Part shown: positions 14,947 to 23,345 of the stretch, one piece after another
How the letters are laid out: every line of letters starts with the position of its first letter
Position numbering within the stretch: the stretch's first letter is position 1
Assembly (NCBI RefSeq): GCF_017315705.1
Contig: NZ_JAFLRF010000013.1
Location: forward strand, 39,670 to 103,669
Direction of reading: 5' to 3'
Origin: Trinickia mobilis
Lineage (GTDB): Bacteria; Pseudomonadota; Gammaproteobacteria; Burkholderiales; Burkholderiaceae
Length of the DNA: 64,000 nt
Notes under the pieces: generated by a model
Told to the model about the DNA's origin: nothing
Database searches by the model: none
What the model saw: only the letters and a program-made list of their open reading frames with translations
Position numbers and translations under genes: made by a program

Positions 14947-15182
14947 AGAAGCGGCTTTACGTGATGAGCCCGGCCGAACACGGTCTGTTCTCTGAATGCT
15001 GCAACCCGCCGGCGCTCCTCGTCGTGCGCAACGGCGAGACGCCATCCTGGAACAAGTTCGCCCGCGCACAGGAGTTCTGGGAGGCGATGGGCCAGTTGCA
15101 CGGCTTCGACTGGGAAACGGTCCAGCCGTGCGAGGGAATGCATGTGGCGTTCTACCGCGCCGAGCCACTGGAGGCGCCATGA
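14943..15182 (+). CDS. hypothetical phage protein
   Basis: 79 aa (MKKRLYVMSPAEHGLFSECC...), starting in an ATGA overlap and ending in one, so translationally coupled on both sides. No recognised domain. Confidence 0.6.
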   Translation: MKKRLYVMSPAEHGLFSECCNPPALLVVRNGETPSWNKFARAQEFWEAMGQLHGFDWETVQPCEGMHVAFYRAEPLEAP

Positions 15183-15598
15183 AGCCAGGATACACGCCGC
15201 TATCCGACGCCGAGTGGGCGAAGGTCGAGAGCTTCTTCGAACACGCACCGTTTCTAGTGCGGCGCCCGCGCGTGGACTCGCGAGTCTGCGTCGATGCGGT
15301 CCTGCATGTTCTCACCTTGAAGTGTGGTTGGAACAACTTGCCGGATAACCGCGGTTACCCGGCTCAAGCGACGGTGTATCGCCGTTTCGACGAGTGGCGC
15401 AAGACTGGCGCGCTGGACCGGGCGATGAAGATGCTCGAGAAAGCCGGCCGGCGTTTCAACGATCTACCGGAAGCTCCGAAGGAAAAGCCGAAGGCTGCGA
15501 GCCGATTTCGGGCTGAAGAGAACATCAAGGCCATGCAGGACTGCTGCCTCGCGCGGCTGATGTCTGGCATCCCGGCCGACTGGAAGTGCGAGGTCTGA
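15179..15598 (+). CDS. DUF4096 / IS5-type transposase N-terminal domain protein
   Basis: 139 aa. Residues about 6-85 match the N-terminal domain of IS5-family transposases (DUF4096): LSDAEWAKVESFF ... VDAVLHVLTLKCGWNNLPDN ... YPAQATVYRRFDEWRKTGALDRAM. No DDE catalytic domain follows; instead there is a short basic tail and the frame ends normally. It sits in the middle of an overlapping gene chain with no terminal repeats nearby. It is therefore better seen as a stand-alone DNA-binding protein adopted by the phage than as an insertion sequence. Confidence 0.7.
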   Translation: MKPGYTPLSDAEWAKVESFFEHAPFLVRRPRVDSRVCVDAVLHVLTLKCGWNNLPDNRGYPAQATVYRRFDEWRKTGALDRAMKMLEKAGRRFNDLPEAPKEKPKAASRFRAEENIKAMQDCCLARLMSGIPADWKCEV

Positions 15599-15599
15599 G

Positions 15600-15761
15600 A
15601 TGGAACAGTACACGGATGCCGAATGGGACTGGCTGATCGCCGAGGCAACGTCGGTGGCGCGCCGGGATGCCGACGAGAAGATGCCGTGGCACCGAGCCTT
15701 CGCAATCGGGTTGCTGCAGGCTGTCGAGCGGCTCAGAGGAAAGGAGCGGCCGAATGAGTGA
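15600..15761 (+). CDS. small hypothetical protein
   Basis: 53 aa (MEQYTDAEWDWLIAEATSVA...), helical, overlapping the following NinB-like gene by 8 nt and starting two bases after the previous stop. No family recognised. Confidence 0.55.
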   Translation: MEQYTDAEWDWLIAEATSVARRDADEKMPWHRAFAIGLLQAVERLRGKERPNE

Positions 15762-16173
15762 CCGGCTCTACAAGGCTTTCGTCCTGCGCACGCCTGGCGT
15801 CTGGCAGTTCGTCGTCGAGGTGGTGAAAGCGCACGCGCAGGCCTACATCGATCGCGACAAGCCGCTGCTCGTGATCATCACGAGCCAGGAGCACGACGCG
15901 ACCGACGGCCAGCGCGCCTATTGGCAAGGTGTACTGCTGCCGCGCATCGCGGATGAGATTCCTGATGAGGACGGCGAACTCCACCCTGTCGCGTACTGGC
16001 ACGAGAAGCTGGTGCTGGAGTTCCTCGGCATGGACGAGAAGGTGAGCGAAAGCGGGAAGATTCGGCGCCAGCGCAAGTCGACGGCGCGCGGAAAGATCTC
16101 GGTCGGGGACTTCAACGATCTCATCACGCGGACGCAGGTCTGGGCCGCAAACCAAGGCATGGAGTTGGACTGA
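15754..16173 (+). CDS. NinB/Orf-like recombination protein
   Basis: 139 aa from ATG 15754 with GGAG upstream. The layout (YKAFVLRTPGVWQFVVEVVKA ... LLVIITSQEHDATDGQRAYWQGVLLPRIADEI ... SVGDFNDLITRTQVWAANQGM) matches NinB (lambda Orf) in length and in the blocks around the early strand, the Q-R-A-YW helix and the C-terminal helix. NinB-type proteins bind single-stranded DNA and help load recombinases. Similarity is by eye, so some uncertainty remains. Confidence 0.6.
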   Translation: MSDRLYKAFVLRTPGVWQFVVEVVKAHAQAYIDRDKPLLVIITSQEHDATDGQRAYWQGVLLPRIADEIPDEDGELHPVAYWHEKLVLEFLGMDEKVSESGKIRRQRKSTARGKISVGDFNDLITRTQVWAANQGMELD

Positions 16174-16376
16174 TGAAGCGGCCAGACACGGACGGCCGGC
16201 GCTGGACGTTCAAGGATCCGGCCGAGGTCTATGAGCGACGCGAGGTTTTGACGTGCGCCGGCTGCCGACACAACCGCCCGACCCTGGTCGGCATCGGCTG
16301 CCGGATGGACATGCGGAACGGGGTAGAGAAGATCGAGGACAGCGAGCGCTGCGCGCTCTACGAGGAGAAAGCTTGA
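16173..16376 (+). CDS. small Cys-containing phage protein
   Basis: 67 aa. CAGCRH ... GCRMDM ... RCALYEE gives four Cys plus a His, typical of small zinc-binding NinF-like phage proteins. Starts in a TGATG overlap; the stop overlaps the next TTG start. Confidence 0.6.
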   Translation: MKRPDTDGRRWTFKDPAEVYERREVLTCAGCRHNRPTLVGIGCRMDMRNGVEKIEDSERCALYEEKA

Positions 16377-16558
16377 AAAATCAAGAGGACGTCAGATACG
16401 ACCCGCGCGGAACGGCAGGATTGCCGCGCTGCGACTGCCGTGCCCCAGCCCCGTCGCGCAGTCGTCCGCTCATGCAAGACATCCTTGAATGCCTCGGCTG
16501 TCGCGGCGCTGTTTCAATGTGGCGAATCGTCAACGAAAACATCAAAGTGCGCGACTAA
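16373..16558 (+). CDS. small Cys-containing protein with TTG start
   Basis: 61 aa starting at TTG 16373, which has a perfect AGGAG five bases upstream and overlaps the previous stop (TTGA). CDC near residue 20 and CLGC near 41 could bind a metal. Function unknown. Confidence 0.5.
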   Translation: MKNQEDVRYDPRGTAGLPRCDCRAPAPSRSRPLMQDILECLGCRGAVSMWRIVNENIKVRD

Positions 16559-16568
16559 AAGGAAAAAC

Positions 16569-17216
16569 ATGGACGCCGTATTCAAAGATACCCGTCAGGC
16601 ATTGCATGTCGCGTTCCTGATTCTGTCGGTCGAGCCGAGTCAGAAGAACGCGTTCCGGCTAACCCTGATCCAGATCATCGAATCGCTGGGCACCTTGAAT
16701 CGACGGCAGGCCGCATGGCTGGAGCAGCTTTACGGCGAGCGGTCGAGCACCGTCAACTTTGGCGGCTTGACGTCCGACGAGGTGCGCGCACAGTGCGCCG
16801 CGGTGGAAAGCGCAGTGCGGACAAAGCTGTCCGATCGCGAGCAGTGGGCGATCTGGGCACGGTTCGGTCAGATGGGCGAGGAACGGTTGCCAGACGGCGT
16901 TAAGCGGTTTTTCTTCCTGCGAGAGCGGTCAGAGGCGATCCAGAACCTGTCGGCATGGGTGATTCCGGGATTCACGTCGATCAGCATCCAGGCGATGGAC
17001 TGCATCGTCGCGCGGCACTACATGAGCCACAAGCGCAGCGAAATCAGCTTCCGTGATCTGGCCGCCTCGTTCGGTGCCAGCCATATGACCTACAAGCGCG
17101 CGTATGACACGATCAAAGGACGGCTCCACTCGCTGGAGAATGAGGCGATCGATAGTCTGAAGCCTTATTTCGAGTGCACCGGGCTAATCGAAGAGGCGAC
17201 TAGTGAGACGACATAG
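16569..17216 (+). CDS. possible late transcription regulator (Q-like position)
   Basis: 215 aa, ATG 16569 with AAGGA upstream. The C-terminal third holds a helix-turn-helix-like segment (SEISFRDLAASFGASHMTYKRAYDTIKGRLHSLENEAID). I do not recognise a named family. It is the last gene of the rightward early operon and lies 22 bases before a sigma-70 promoter that is followed by an intrinsic terminator, the layout of lambda Q and its late promoter. An antiterminator or activator role is inferred from that context only. Confidence 0.5.
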   Translation: MDAVFKDTRQALHVAFLILSVEPSQKNAFRLTLIQIIESLGTLNRRQAAWLEQLYGERSSTVNFGGLTSDEVRAQCAAVESAVRTKLSDREQWAIWARFGQMGEERLPDGVKRFFFLRERSEAIQNLSAWVIPGFTSISIQAMDCIVARHYMSHKRSEISFRDLAASFGASHMTYKRAYDTIKGRLHSLENEAIDSLKPYFECTGLIEEATSETT

Positions 17217-17237
17217 CATGACCTGAGATTACATTCC

Positions 17238-17267
17238 TTGACATTTCGTGTTACAGATGCCTATGAT
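17238..17267 (+). promoter_or_regulatory. candidate late promoter
   Basis: TTGACA (17238-17243), 18-base spacer, TATGAT (17262-17267), directly after the putative late regulator gene and about 30 bases before a terminator. Confidence 0.6.
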
Positions 17268-17295
17268 TCCGGCTAATTTATCGAAGCTGTCTCTG

Positions 17296-17329
17296 AAGCC
17301 CCGCCCGGTTCGCGCCGAGCGGGGCTTTT
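17296..17329 (+). terminator. terminator just downstream of the late promoter (tR'-like)
   Basis: AAGCCCCGC (17296-17304) pairs with GCGGGGCTT (17319-17327), then T residues. It would stop transcripts soon after the late promoter unless antitermination occurs. Confidence 0.7.
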
Positions 17330-17461
17330 GCATTTCGGCCAGTCATGCGGCGGTTGGCGCCGCAGATCGCCTTCGGACTGGCCACCGACGCGTACCGCGC
17401 AGCCGGATAGCTGCCGCTAGTGCCTGCGATACGGACATTCCCAATTCGACTGGAGACAGCA

Positions 17462-17995
17462 ATGTCCGATGTGAACGCAGAACCCGGCGAAAAACCGGAA
17501 GTTGAAGCAGGTGAGCATGGAAAAACGATGGGCGCCGGTACCGAAGCGTCTGGCTCCGGCGCCCAGGAAGTCTCTTCGAACGACCACTTGACCAGTTCCG
17601 ATGCGAGTGCGGCCAGCTCTGGTTCGCCTCTGACTGGAGCAGAAGCCGGTGAACTCCAAAATGCTGCCGGCACTGCGCCCGTGGAGTCTGCTACCGGTGC
17701 AGCATTGGCCTCTGTCGACGCGGACGCGGACAAGGTTGCCGAAGTTGCTGGCGAAGCCGGTGCGGTGGTGAATAAGGTCGAAGCCACTGTGACTGAGCCT
17801 CTCTCCCTGCTCAAACGGGTGGAAGCGGCAGCTTTACGTGCATACCAGTCTTCAAACACCGCAGAGCACAACCTGATGGCATGGCTTCACACCCACCTCA
17901 CGGGTGCAAATGCTGCCGCGGCTGGTGCTGGGGCGCTGGAAGGCCTGACGGATGAAGCGAAAGCCATCCTCGCCGACCTGAAGAATCTGCTGTAA
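17462..17995 (+). CDS. acidic Ala-rich hypothetical protein
   Basis: 177 aa, strongly acidic and low-complexity for the first two thirds (Ala, Gly, Ser, Glu, Asp), then helical (PLSLLKRVEAAALRAYQSS ... LEGLTDEAKAILADLKNLL). GGAG six bases before ATG 17462 supports the start. It is the first gene after the late promoter, flanked by terminators on both sides, so it is a single-gene unit. Function unknown. Confidence 0.65.
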   Translation: MSDVNAEPGEKPEVEAGEHGKTMGAGTEASGSGAQEVSSNDHLTSSDASAASSGSPLTGAEAGELQNAAGTAPVESATGAALASVDADADKVAEVAGEAGAVVNKVEATVTEPLSLLKRVEAAALRAYQSSNTAEHNLMAWLHTHLTGANAAAAGAGALEGLTDEAKAILADLKNLL

Positions 17996-18029
17996 CCGAG
18001 TCTCCTCTCAGGTCGAAAGACCGAGATTC

Positions 18030-18059
18030 GCCCGCTCCCGAAAGGTCGCGGGCTTTTTT
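18030..18059 (+). terminator. intrinsic terminator
   Basis: GCCCGC (18030-18035) pairs with GCGGGC (18048-18053) around a partly paired loop, followed by a T run, just after the acidic protein gene. Confidence 0.7.
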
Positions 18060-18142
18060 ATTCTCCAGCCCCGCCGCGCGTCGAGCGAGAACTACTCGGT
18101 GCCCGCGCGGGCTGAAAGAAACGTTCTTGCTTGGATATCACA

Positions 18143-18700
18143 ATGGACGAGTCGAAAAGCATCGCGCATAAGCACGACATGAACCACTACGGCCAGTCGA
18201 GCTACCCGGATGGCCTGGTGCCGTGGCACGATGCGCAGGCGCCAGACATCGAAGGTGGTCATTCGGTGGGGAGACTCCGCAGCTGCGGCTACTGCGGTTC
18301 CATGCATCCGGCCGACGTCGCCGCGGCGATCCGCGCTGGCGCGAGGGGCCATTGGGCCGACTTCAAGTACGGCTGGCCGCACAAAGCGTATTTCGACGGC
18401 ATCCCGAATCCGCATGAAGGTATGCGCGAAATCCGTTCTTCGGCCAATTTCAAACCCGATGGAGAGGGCTGGGAATCTGTGTTGGAACCTCAGTACGACC
18501 AGCGCACCGGCGAGCGTCTTCCTGATCGCGAACGGTGGGTGCGGTACTCGACCGCCGCCGCCACGACGCACGGCAAGTTCTACACCGTCCATCTGCAGGA
18601 CGCCTCACCAGAGGATCGCGCGACGATCGAGCAGCATCTAGGCCTGTCGTTCGAATTCACGGACGACGGCGGCGTGCGCTGGAAGCCGGTCAATCCCTGA
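18143..18700 (+). CDS. hypothetical phage protein before the terminase
   Basis: 185 aa from ATG 18143. It has a CGYCGSMHP zinc-type motif near residue 50, then GWPHKAYFDGIPNP and several Trp-rich blocks, ending FTDDGGVRWKPVNP. Conserved-looking but unnamed. It lies directly upstream of the small terminase gene, so a role in packaging or head assembly is possible but not shown. Confidence 0.65.
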   Translation: MDESKSIAHKHDMNHYGQSSYPDGLVPWHDAQAPDIEGGHSVGRLRSCGYCGSMHPADVAAAIRAGARGHWADFKYGWPHKAYFDGIPNPHEGMREIRSSANFKPDGEGWESVLEPQYDQRTGERLPDRERWVRYSTAAATTHGKFYTVHLQDASPEDRATIEQHLGLSFEFTDDGGVRWKPVNP

Positions 18701-18778
18701 TCCCATCGAAACCCTTCCCCCTTCACTCTGTTTCCAGCCGCAATAGGTGCTGAAAACACATAAAAGTGTGTGGTCACC

Positions 18779-19399
18779 ATGAAGAAACTCACGAAAAAGC
18801 AGGCAGTTTTCGTCGAGGAATATCTGGTCGACCTCAACGCGACCCAAGCGGCCATCCGTGCGGGCTACAGCGCTAAGACGGCCGACAAGATCGCCACGCA
18901 ACTGCTAGGGAAAACTTTAGTCGCCGAAGCGATCGCTGCCCGCATGAAAGATCGCGAGGCGCGCACTCAGATCACGCAGGACAAAGTGCTGCGCGAAATC
19001 GCCCGCATTGCGCTGGCTGATCCGCGCAAGGTGATGACTTGGGGACCGAAAGGCGTCGACCTCGTAGCGTGCGATCAGCTGTCGGAAGACGACGCGGCGA
19101 TCATCGGTGAGGTTTCTGAAAGCTTCACCGAGAACGGTCGCACGCTGAAGGTGAAGCTGAACGACAAGCTCCGCGCGCTCGACATGCTGGGTCGTCACCT
19201 TGGCCTGTTCAAGGAAAAGATCGAGTTGAGCGGAACGGTCAAGACTCAACCTGTGCCAGCTGACCTGTCGCAACTCTCCGACGATGAACTCCAATCCATT
19301 GCTTCAATTGCTCTCAAGCTCGCCGCAACTAGCGGCGGAGCTGGCGATGGCGGAGCTGGAGAGGCGTCGGCGGGACTGGTACCGAATAGCACGACCTAA
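18779..19399 (+). CDS. terminase small subunit
   Basis: 206 aa. The N-terminus LTKKQAVFVEEYLVDLNATQAAIRAGYS followed by ...IATQLLGKTLVAEAIAARM is the Terminase_2 helix-turn-helix that recognises the packaging site. The next block (TQDKVLREIARIALADPRKVM ... KVKLNDKLRALDMLGRHLGLF) is also typical of this family. The Gly/Ala-rich end overlaps the large subunit gene. Start taken at ATG 18779 (GTG 18770 is possible). It delivers phage concatemers to the large subunit. Confidence 0.88.
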   Translation: MKKLTKKQAVFVEEYLVDLNATQAAIRAGYSAKTADKIATQLLGKTLVAEAIAARMKDREARTQITQDKVLREIARIALADPRKVMTWGPKGVDLVACDQLSEDDAAIIGEVSESFTENGRTLKVKLNDKLRALDMLGRHLGLFKEKIELSGTVKTQPVPADLSQLSDDELQSIASIALKLAATSGGAGDGGAGEASAGLVPNSTT

Positions 19400-20609
19400 T
19401 CAGCTTGCGCCTGACGGCGACTGGTATGTCTGGCTGATCCTGGCCGGGCGCGGGTTCGGCAAGACGCGCACCGGTGCCGAGTGGATCCGCCAGCAGGTCA
19501 AGCGTTACCAGTTCTGCAACCTGATCGGCGCGACTAGCGACGACGCCCGCGACATCATGATCGAGGGCGAGAGCGGAATTCTCGCTGTCTGCCCGCAGGG
19601 TGAGCGCCCTCTATATAAGAAGAGCGAGCGCAAACTGCTGTGGCCGAATGGCGCGGTCAGCCTGATCTTCACGGCTGACGAACCGGAGCGTCTACGCGGC
19701 AAGCAGCACATGAAGCTGTGGGCCGACGAACTCGGCTCGTGGCGTTACCCGGAAGCGTGGGATCAGGCGATGTTCGGTCTGCGCCTGGGCGACAACCCGC
19801 AGGCGGTGGTTACCACCACACCACGCCCGACGAAGCTGATCCGCGAACTTGTCAAGGCCGACGGCACCGTCGTCACGCGCGGCTCGACGTACGACAACCA
19901 GCAGAATCTGGCACCGTCGTTCTTCAAGCAGATCATCACCAAGTATGAGGGCACTCGCCTCGGGCGTCAGGAGCTGAACGCCGAGCTGCTAGAGGACAAC
20001 CCGAACGCGCTGTGGACGCTATCGCAGATTGACGCCGCCCGCGTCAAGGTAGCGCCTCCATTGCTGCGCGTCGTGGTAGCCATCGACCCGGCTGTCACGA
20101 GCAACGAAGACAGCGACGAAAGCGGGATCGTGATCGCGGGTCTCGGTACCGACCAGCACTACTACGTGCTAGACGACGTTTCACTGATCGCCAAGCCGAG
20201 CGAGTGGGCGCGTGCTGGCGTGAAGGCATACCACGACCGCAAGGCCGATCGGATCGTCGCGGAAGTGAACAACGGCGGCGATCTAGTTGAGACAGTCATC
20301 CGGACGGTCGATACAAACGTCGCTTACCGAAAGGTCACCGCGACGCGCGGTAAGCTGATTCGCGCCGAACCTGTCAGCGCGTTGTACGAACAGGGGCGCG
20401 TTCATCACGTCGGCACGTTCTCGAAGCTCGAAGACCAGATGTGCGACTTCAACCCGATCACGTCTACGAAGTCGCCAGACCGCATGGACGCGCTGGTATG
20501 GGCGATCACCGACCTGAGCGACACAACTGGCCTGGGTCTGTTCTCGTGGATGAGCAACGAAGCTGCAGCTGCCGAAGCCGCGAAGAAAGCCGCTACGCAA
20601 CCTCAATAG
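19284..20609 (+). CDS. terminase large subunit
   Basis: 441 aa. ATPase part: ILAGRGFGKTRTGAEW (Walker A) and KLWADELGSW (Walker B). Nuclease part: VVVAIDPAVTS ... SGIVIAG, RIVAEVNNGGDLVE and KSPDRMDALVWAI give the three acidic positions of the RNase H-like fold. This is the motor that pumps DNA into the prohead and cuts it. ATG 19284 overlaps the small subunit by 116 nt; ATG 19347 has a better ribosome site (GGAG, six bases) and would overlap by 53 nt. I kept the longer form because similar N-termini occur in the family. Confidence 0.92.
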   Translation: MNSNPLLQLLSSSPQLAAELAMAELERRRRDWYRIARPNQLAPDGDWYVWLILAGRGFGKTRTGAEWIRQQVKRYQFCNLIGATSDDARDIMIEGESGILAVCPQGERPLYKKSERKLLWPNGAVSLIFTADEPERLRGKQHMKLWADELGSWRYPEAWDQAMFGLRLGDNPQAVVTTTPRPTKLIRELVKADGTVVTRGSTYDNQQNLAPSFFKQIITKYEGTRLGRQELNAELLEDNPNALWTLSQIDAARVKVAPPLLRVVVAIDPAVTSNEDSDESGIVIAGLGTDQHYYVLDDVSLIAKPSEWARAGVKAYHDRKADRIVAEVNNGGDLVETVIRTVDTNVAYRKVTATRGKLIRAEPVSALYEQGRVHHVGTFSKLEDQMCDFNPITSTKSPDRMDALVWAITDLSDTTGLGLFSWMSNEAAAAEAAKKAATQPQ

Positions 20610-20618
20610 GAGCAGGAC

Positions 20619-20915
20619 ATGGCAAACGTACTCGTGCACGCGCCGGCCGTCGGCCCGCAATCGCTGAAGGTGAACGGTCGCACCTATTCGACCACGCCCG
20701 GCACGCCGCTCTCGGTGCCTGACTTCGACGCGCAGATCCTGTGCGCGAACGGCTGGATCCTGGCGAGCGCCAATCTCGGTGTTGCGACCGGCCCGACGTC
20801 CGGCCGCCCGAAGAATCCCCCGCTCAACACGCGCTACCAGGACACGACGGTCGGCTTTGAGGTGATCTGGGACGGCGCGACGTGGCGCCATACGCAATCC
20901 GGCACGTCGTCGTAA
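20619..20915 (+). CDS. hypothetical virion-region protein
   Basis: 98 aa, AGGAG before ATG 20619. Beta-rich sequence (KVNGRTYSTTPGTPLSVPDFDAQILCANGW) ending TVGFEVIWDGATWRHTQSGTSS. Lies between large terminase and portal, where small decoration or completion proteins are often found. No confirmed family. Confidence 0.6.
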   Translation: MANVLVHAPAVGPQSLKVNGRTYSTTPGTPLSVPDFDAQILCANGWILASANLGVATGPTSGRPKNPPLNTRYQDTTVGFEVIWDGATWRHTQSGTSS

Positions 20916-20966
20916 CGACAGAACACGCTGCAAATTATTCCCAGAAATATTCCCGGAGCTTGACCC

Positions 20967-23336
20967 ATGCCATCAGGCGGCACGAAAACCCCGATCGGCA
21001 GCAGCGCGGTCCAGGCGGCGTCGGGTCAGCGGCCGAACTATGGCTACTCGGGCGTGACGTACGTCGTCAGGGGCACCGACACCGCATGGATGTCGCCGGG
21101 CCCGGGACTCGCGCCGCTTGCCGATCGTCCCCAGGACCAGGCGCGCGGGCGGCAGTTCGACTTCCCGGTCAACGTCAACCTCGTGCCGCGTCCTCGGACG
21201 AACGAGGCGGTCACGTTCGAGCAGCTTCGGTCGCTGGCTGACAACTGCGACATCCTTCGCCTGGTGATCGAGAACGAGAAGGACAACCTCGCCAAGCTGA
21301 AGTGGAAGATCAAACCGAAGGACGAGAAGAAGCAGCCGGACGACCGGTGCAAGCAGTTGACCGACTTCTTCGCGATGCCGGACAAGGAACACACGTGGGA
21401 CGAGTGGCTGCGCATGCTGCTCGAGGATCTGTTCGTCATCGACGCGCCGACGCTCTACCCGCTGAAGACGAAGGGTGGCGATGTGATGCCGTCTGGCACC
21501 GTCGCCGACTGGTATGGCTTCGAGCCGATGGACGGCGCGACGATCAAGCGCTTCATTCAGCCGAACGGCCGCACGCCGCTGCCGCCTGATCCTGCTTATC
21601 AGCAGATCCTGAAGGGAATGCAGGCCGTCGACTACACGCGCGACGAGCTGATCTATCGCCCGCGCAACGTGCGCACGAACAAGATCTACGGCTACAGCCC
21701 GGTCGAGCAGATCTTGATGACGGTGAACATCTCAATCCGCCGCGCGCTGAACCAGCTGTCGTACTACACCGAAGGCAATGTGCCCGACCTGCTGTTCGGC
21801 GTGCCGGACACGTGGCAGCCAGACCAGATCAAGCAGTTCCAGACGTGGTGGGATTCGCTGACGGCCGGCCAGTCGAAGAAGCAGGGCCGCTTCATTCCAG
21901 GCGGCATTGCGCCGCACGACACGAAGCCGCTTGCGCTGAAAGACGAGTACGACGAGTGGCTCGCGCGCGTCATCTGTTACGCGTTCAGCACGCAGCCGAC
22001 GCCGTTTATCAAAGCAGTGAACCGCGCCACGGCTCAGAACGCCCAGGAAGAAGCCGCGCAGGAAGGCTTGCTGCCGCGCATGAACTGGGTGCGCAACCTG
22101 CTGAATTACATCATCTGGAAGTACTTCGGCTTCACTGATCTCGAATTCGATTGGGATCAGGAAGAGTCGATGGATCCGCTGGTCGCGGTCCAGATCCAGG
22201 ACATCAAGATCAAGAACGGCACGCTGTCTGTCGACGAAGCACGTCAGGACGACGGCACAACACCGATCGGCATGGGCAATGCGGTCTACACCGCGACCGG
22301 TCCCGTGTCGATCATGGACTTCGACAAGCAGCAGGAAGAAGAGAAAAAGCAGAACGCCGCGACAGCCGCCGTGATCGCGAACGGCACGCATCCGTCCCAG
22401 CAACCACCGCAAGGCGCAGCAGGGGAACCGAATGGCGCGCCGCCCGGCGACAAGCCTGCGGGCGAAGATCCGAAAGGCGAACCGGCGGCTTCTGCTAAGC
22501 ACGCTCACGCGCACCTCGAAAAAAAAAAGTCCCGCGTGACCGGTACTGATCCGCACAGCAAGTGGGCAGCGGCTGGCACGAAGGTGCTGAAGCCGGTGAT
22601 CGCCAAGTTCCTTGCTGGCCAGGCGCCGAAGATCGCGCAGCAGCTGGCCGCGTCGCTTGGTCTGTCGAAGGCCGAGGACGATCCGAAGAAGAAGATCGAC
22701 GAGGCGATCGCCAACCTCGACTTCGAGGACTGGCAGGCGCTGCCGCCGCTTCTACAGGACGCGCTGGCCGGCGTCGCTGTCGCCGGCGGCAAGGATGCGC
22801 TGAAGCAGCTTGGCGTCTTCGATGACGACGTCGTGAAGTTGATGAGCCAGCGCGCCACCGAGTACGCGCAGTCGCGTGCCGCCGAGATGGTCGGCATGAA
22901 GATCGTCGACGGCGAGATGGTTCCGAATCCTGATGCGCGCTGGCAGATCACCGAGGGCACGCGCGACTACGTCCGCAGCACGGTCACGCAGGCCGAGGCG
23001 GAAGGCTGGTCGACCGATCAGCTGGCCGAGGCCTTGCAGGACGGATCTGCCTTCTCAGAGGCGCGCGCTGAGACGATCGCCCGGACTGAATCGGCGATGG
23101 CCGACGTGAACGGGAATATCGCGGGCTGGGCGGCGAGCGGCGTGGTCGACAAGAAAGAGTGGATCGCGGCGCCTGACTGCTGCGACGAGTGCCAGGACCT
23201 CGACGGCGAGATCGTCGACCTCGACGAGCCGTTCTCGGACGGCAGCGATGGTGCACCTGCGCACCCGAACTGCCGCTGCAACGTTCTTCCTGTGCTGTCC
23301 GACGAAACCAATGATTCCGGCGACGCCGGTGAATAG
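20967..23336 (+). CDS. portal protein fused to MuF-like minor head protein
   Basis: 789 aa. Residues about 70-460 are an HK97/SPP1-type portal (TFEQLRSLADNCDILRLVIE ... YGYSPVEQILMTVNISIRRALNQLSYYTEGNVPDLL ... PTPFIKAVNRATAQNAQEEA). After a Pro/Ala-rich linker and an A10 run at 22519-22528 (codon 518 onward) comes a MuF-type region, ending in the family signature CDECQDLDG ... HPNCRCNVLP. Portals form the 12-fold DNA entry channel; MuF proteins are minor head components. The two are usually separate genes. The A10 run at the junction could allow slippage to make a portal-only product. Confidence 0.9.
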   Translation: MPSGGTKTPIGSSAVQAASGQRPNYGYSGVTYVVRGTDTAWMSPGPGLAPLADRPQDQARGRQFDFPVNVNLVPRPRTNEAVTFEQLRSLADNCDILRLVIENEKDNLAKLKWKIKPKDEKKQPDDRCKQLTDFFAMPDKEHTWDEWLRMLLEDLFVIDAPTLYPLKTKGGDVMPSGTVADWYGFEPMDGATIKRFIQPNGRTPLPPDPAYQQILKGMQAVDYTRDELIYRPRNVRTNKIYGYSPVEQILMTVNISIRRALNQLSYYTEGNVPDLLFGVPDTWQPDQIKQFQTWWDSLTAGQSKKQGRFIPGGIAPHDTKPLALKDEYDEWLARVICYAFSTQPTPFIKAVNRATAQNAQEEAAQEGLLPRMNWVRNLLNYIIWKYFGFTDLEFDWDQEESMDPLVAVQIQDIKIKNGTLSVDEARQDDGTTPIGMGNAVYTATGPVSIMDFDKQQEEEKKQNAATAAVIANGTHPSQQPPQGAAGEPNGAPPGDKPAGEDPKGEPAASAKHAHAHLEKKKSRVTGTDPHSKWAAAGTKVLKPVIAKFLAGQAPKIAQQLAASLGLSKAEDDPKKKIDEAIANLDFEDWQALPPLLQDALAGVAVAGGKDALKQLGVFDDDVVKLMSQRATEYAQSRAAEMVGMKIVDGEMVPNPDARWQITEGTRDYVRSTVTQAEAEGWSTDQLAEALQDGSAFSEARAETIARTESAMADVNGNIAGWAASGVVDKKEWIAAPDCCDECQDLDGEIVDLDEPFSDGSDGAPAHPNCRCNVLPVLSDETNDSGDAGE
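22519..22528 (+). repeat. A10 homopolymer at the portal/MuF junction
   Basis: Ten A in a row inside the linker. A one-base slip in either direction leads to a stop within about eight codons, giving a product of about 520 aa. No other long homopolymer was noticed in the structural genes. Confidence 0.9.
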
Positions 23337-23345
23337 GAGCCTGTG

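Noticed and set aside
15179..15598. Insertion sequence
   Set aside because: Only the transposase N-terminal domain is present, no terminal repeats, and the gene fits the overlapping operon.
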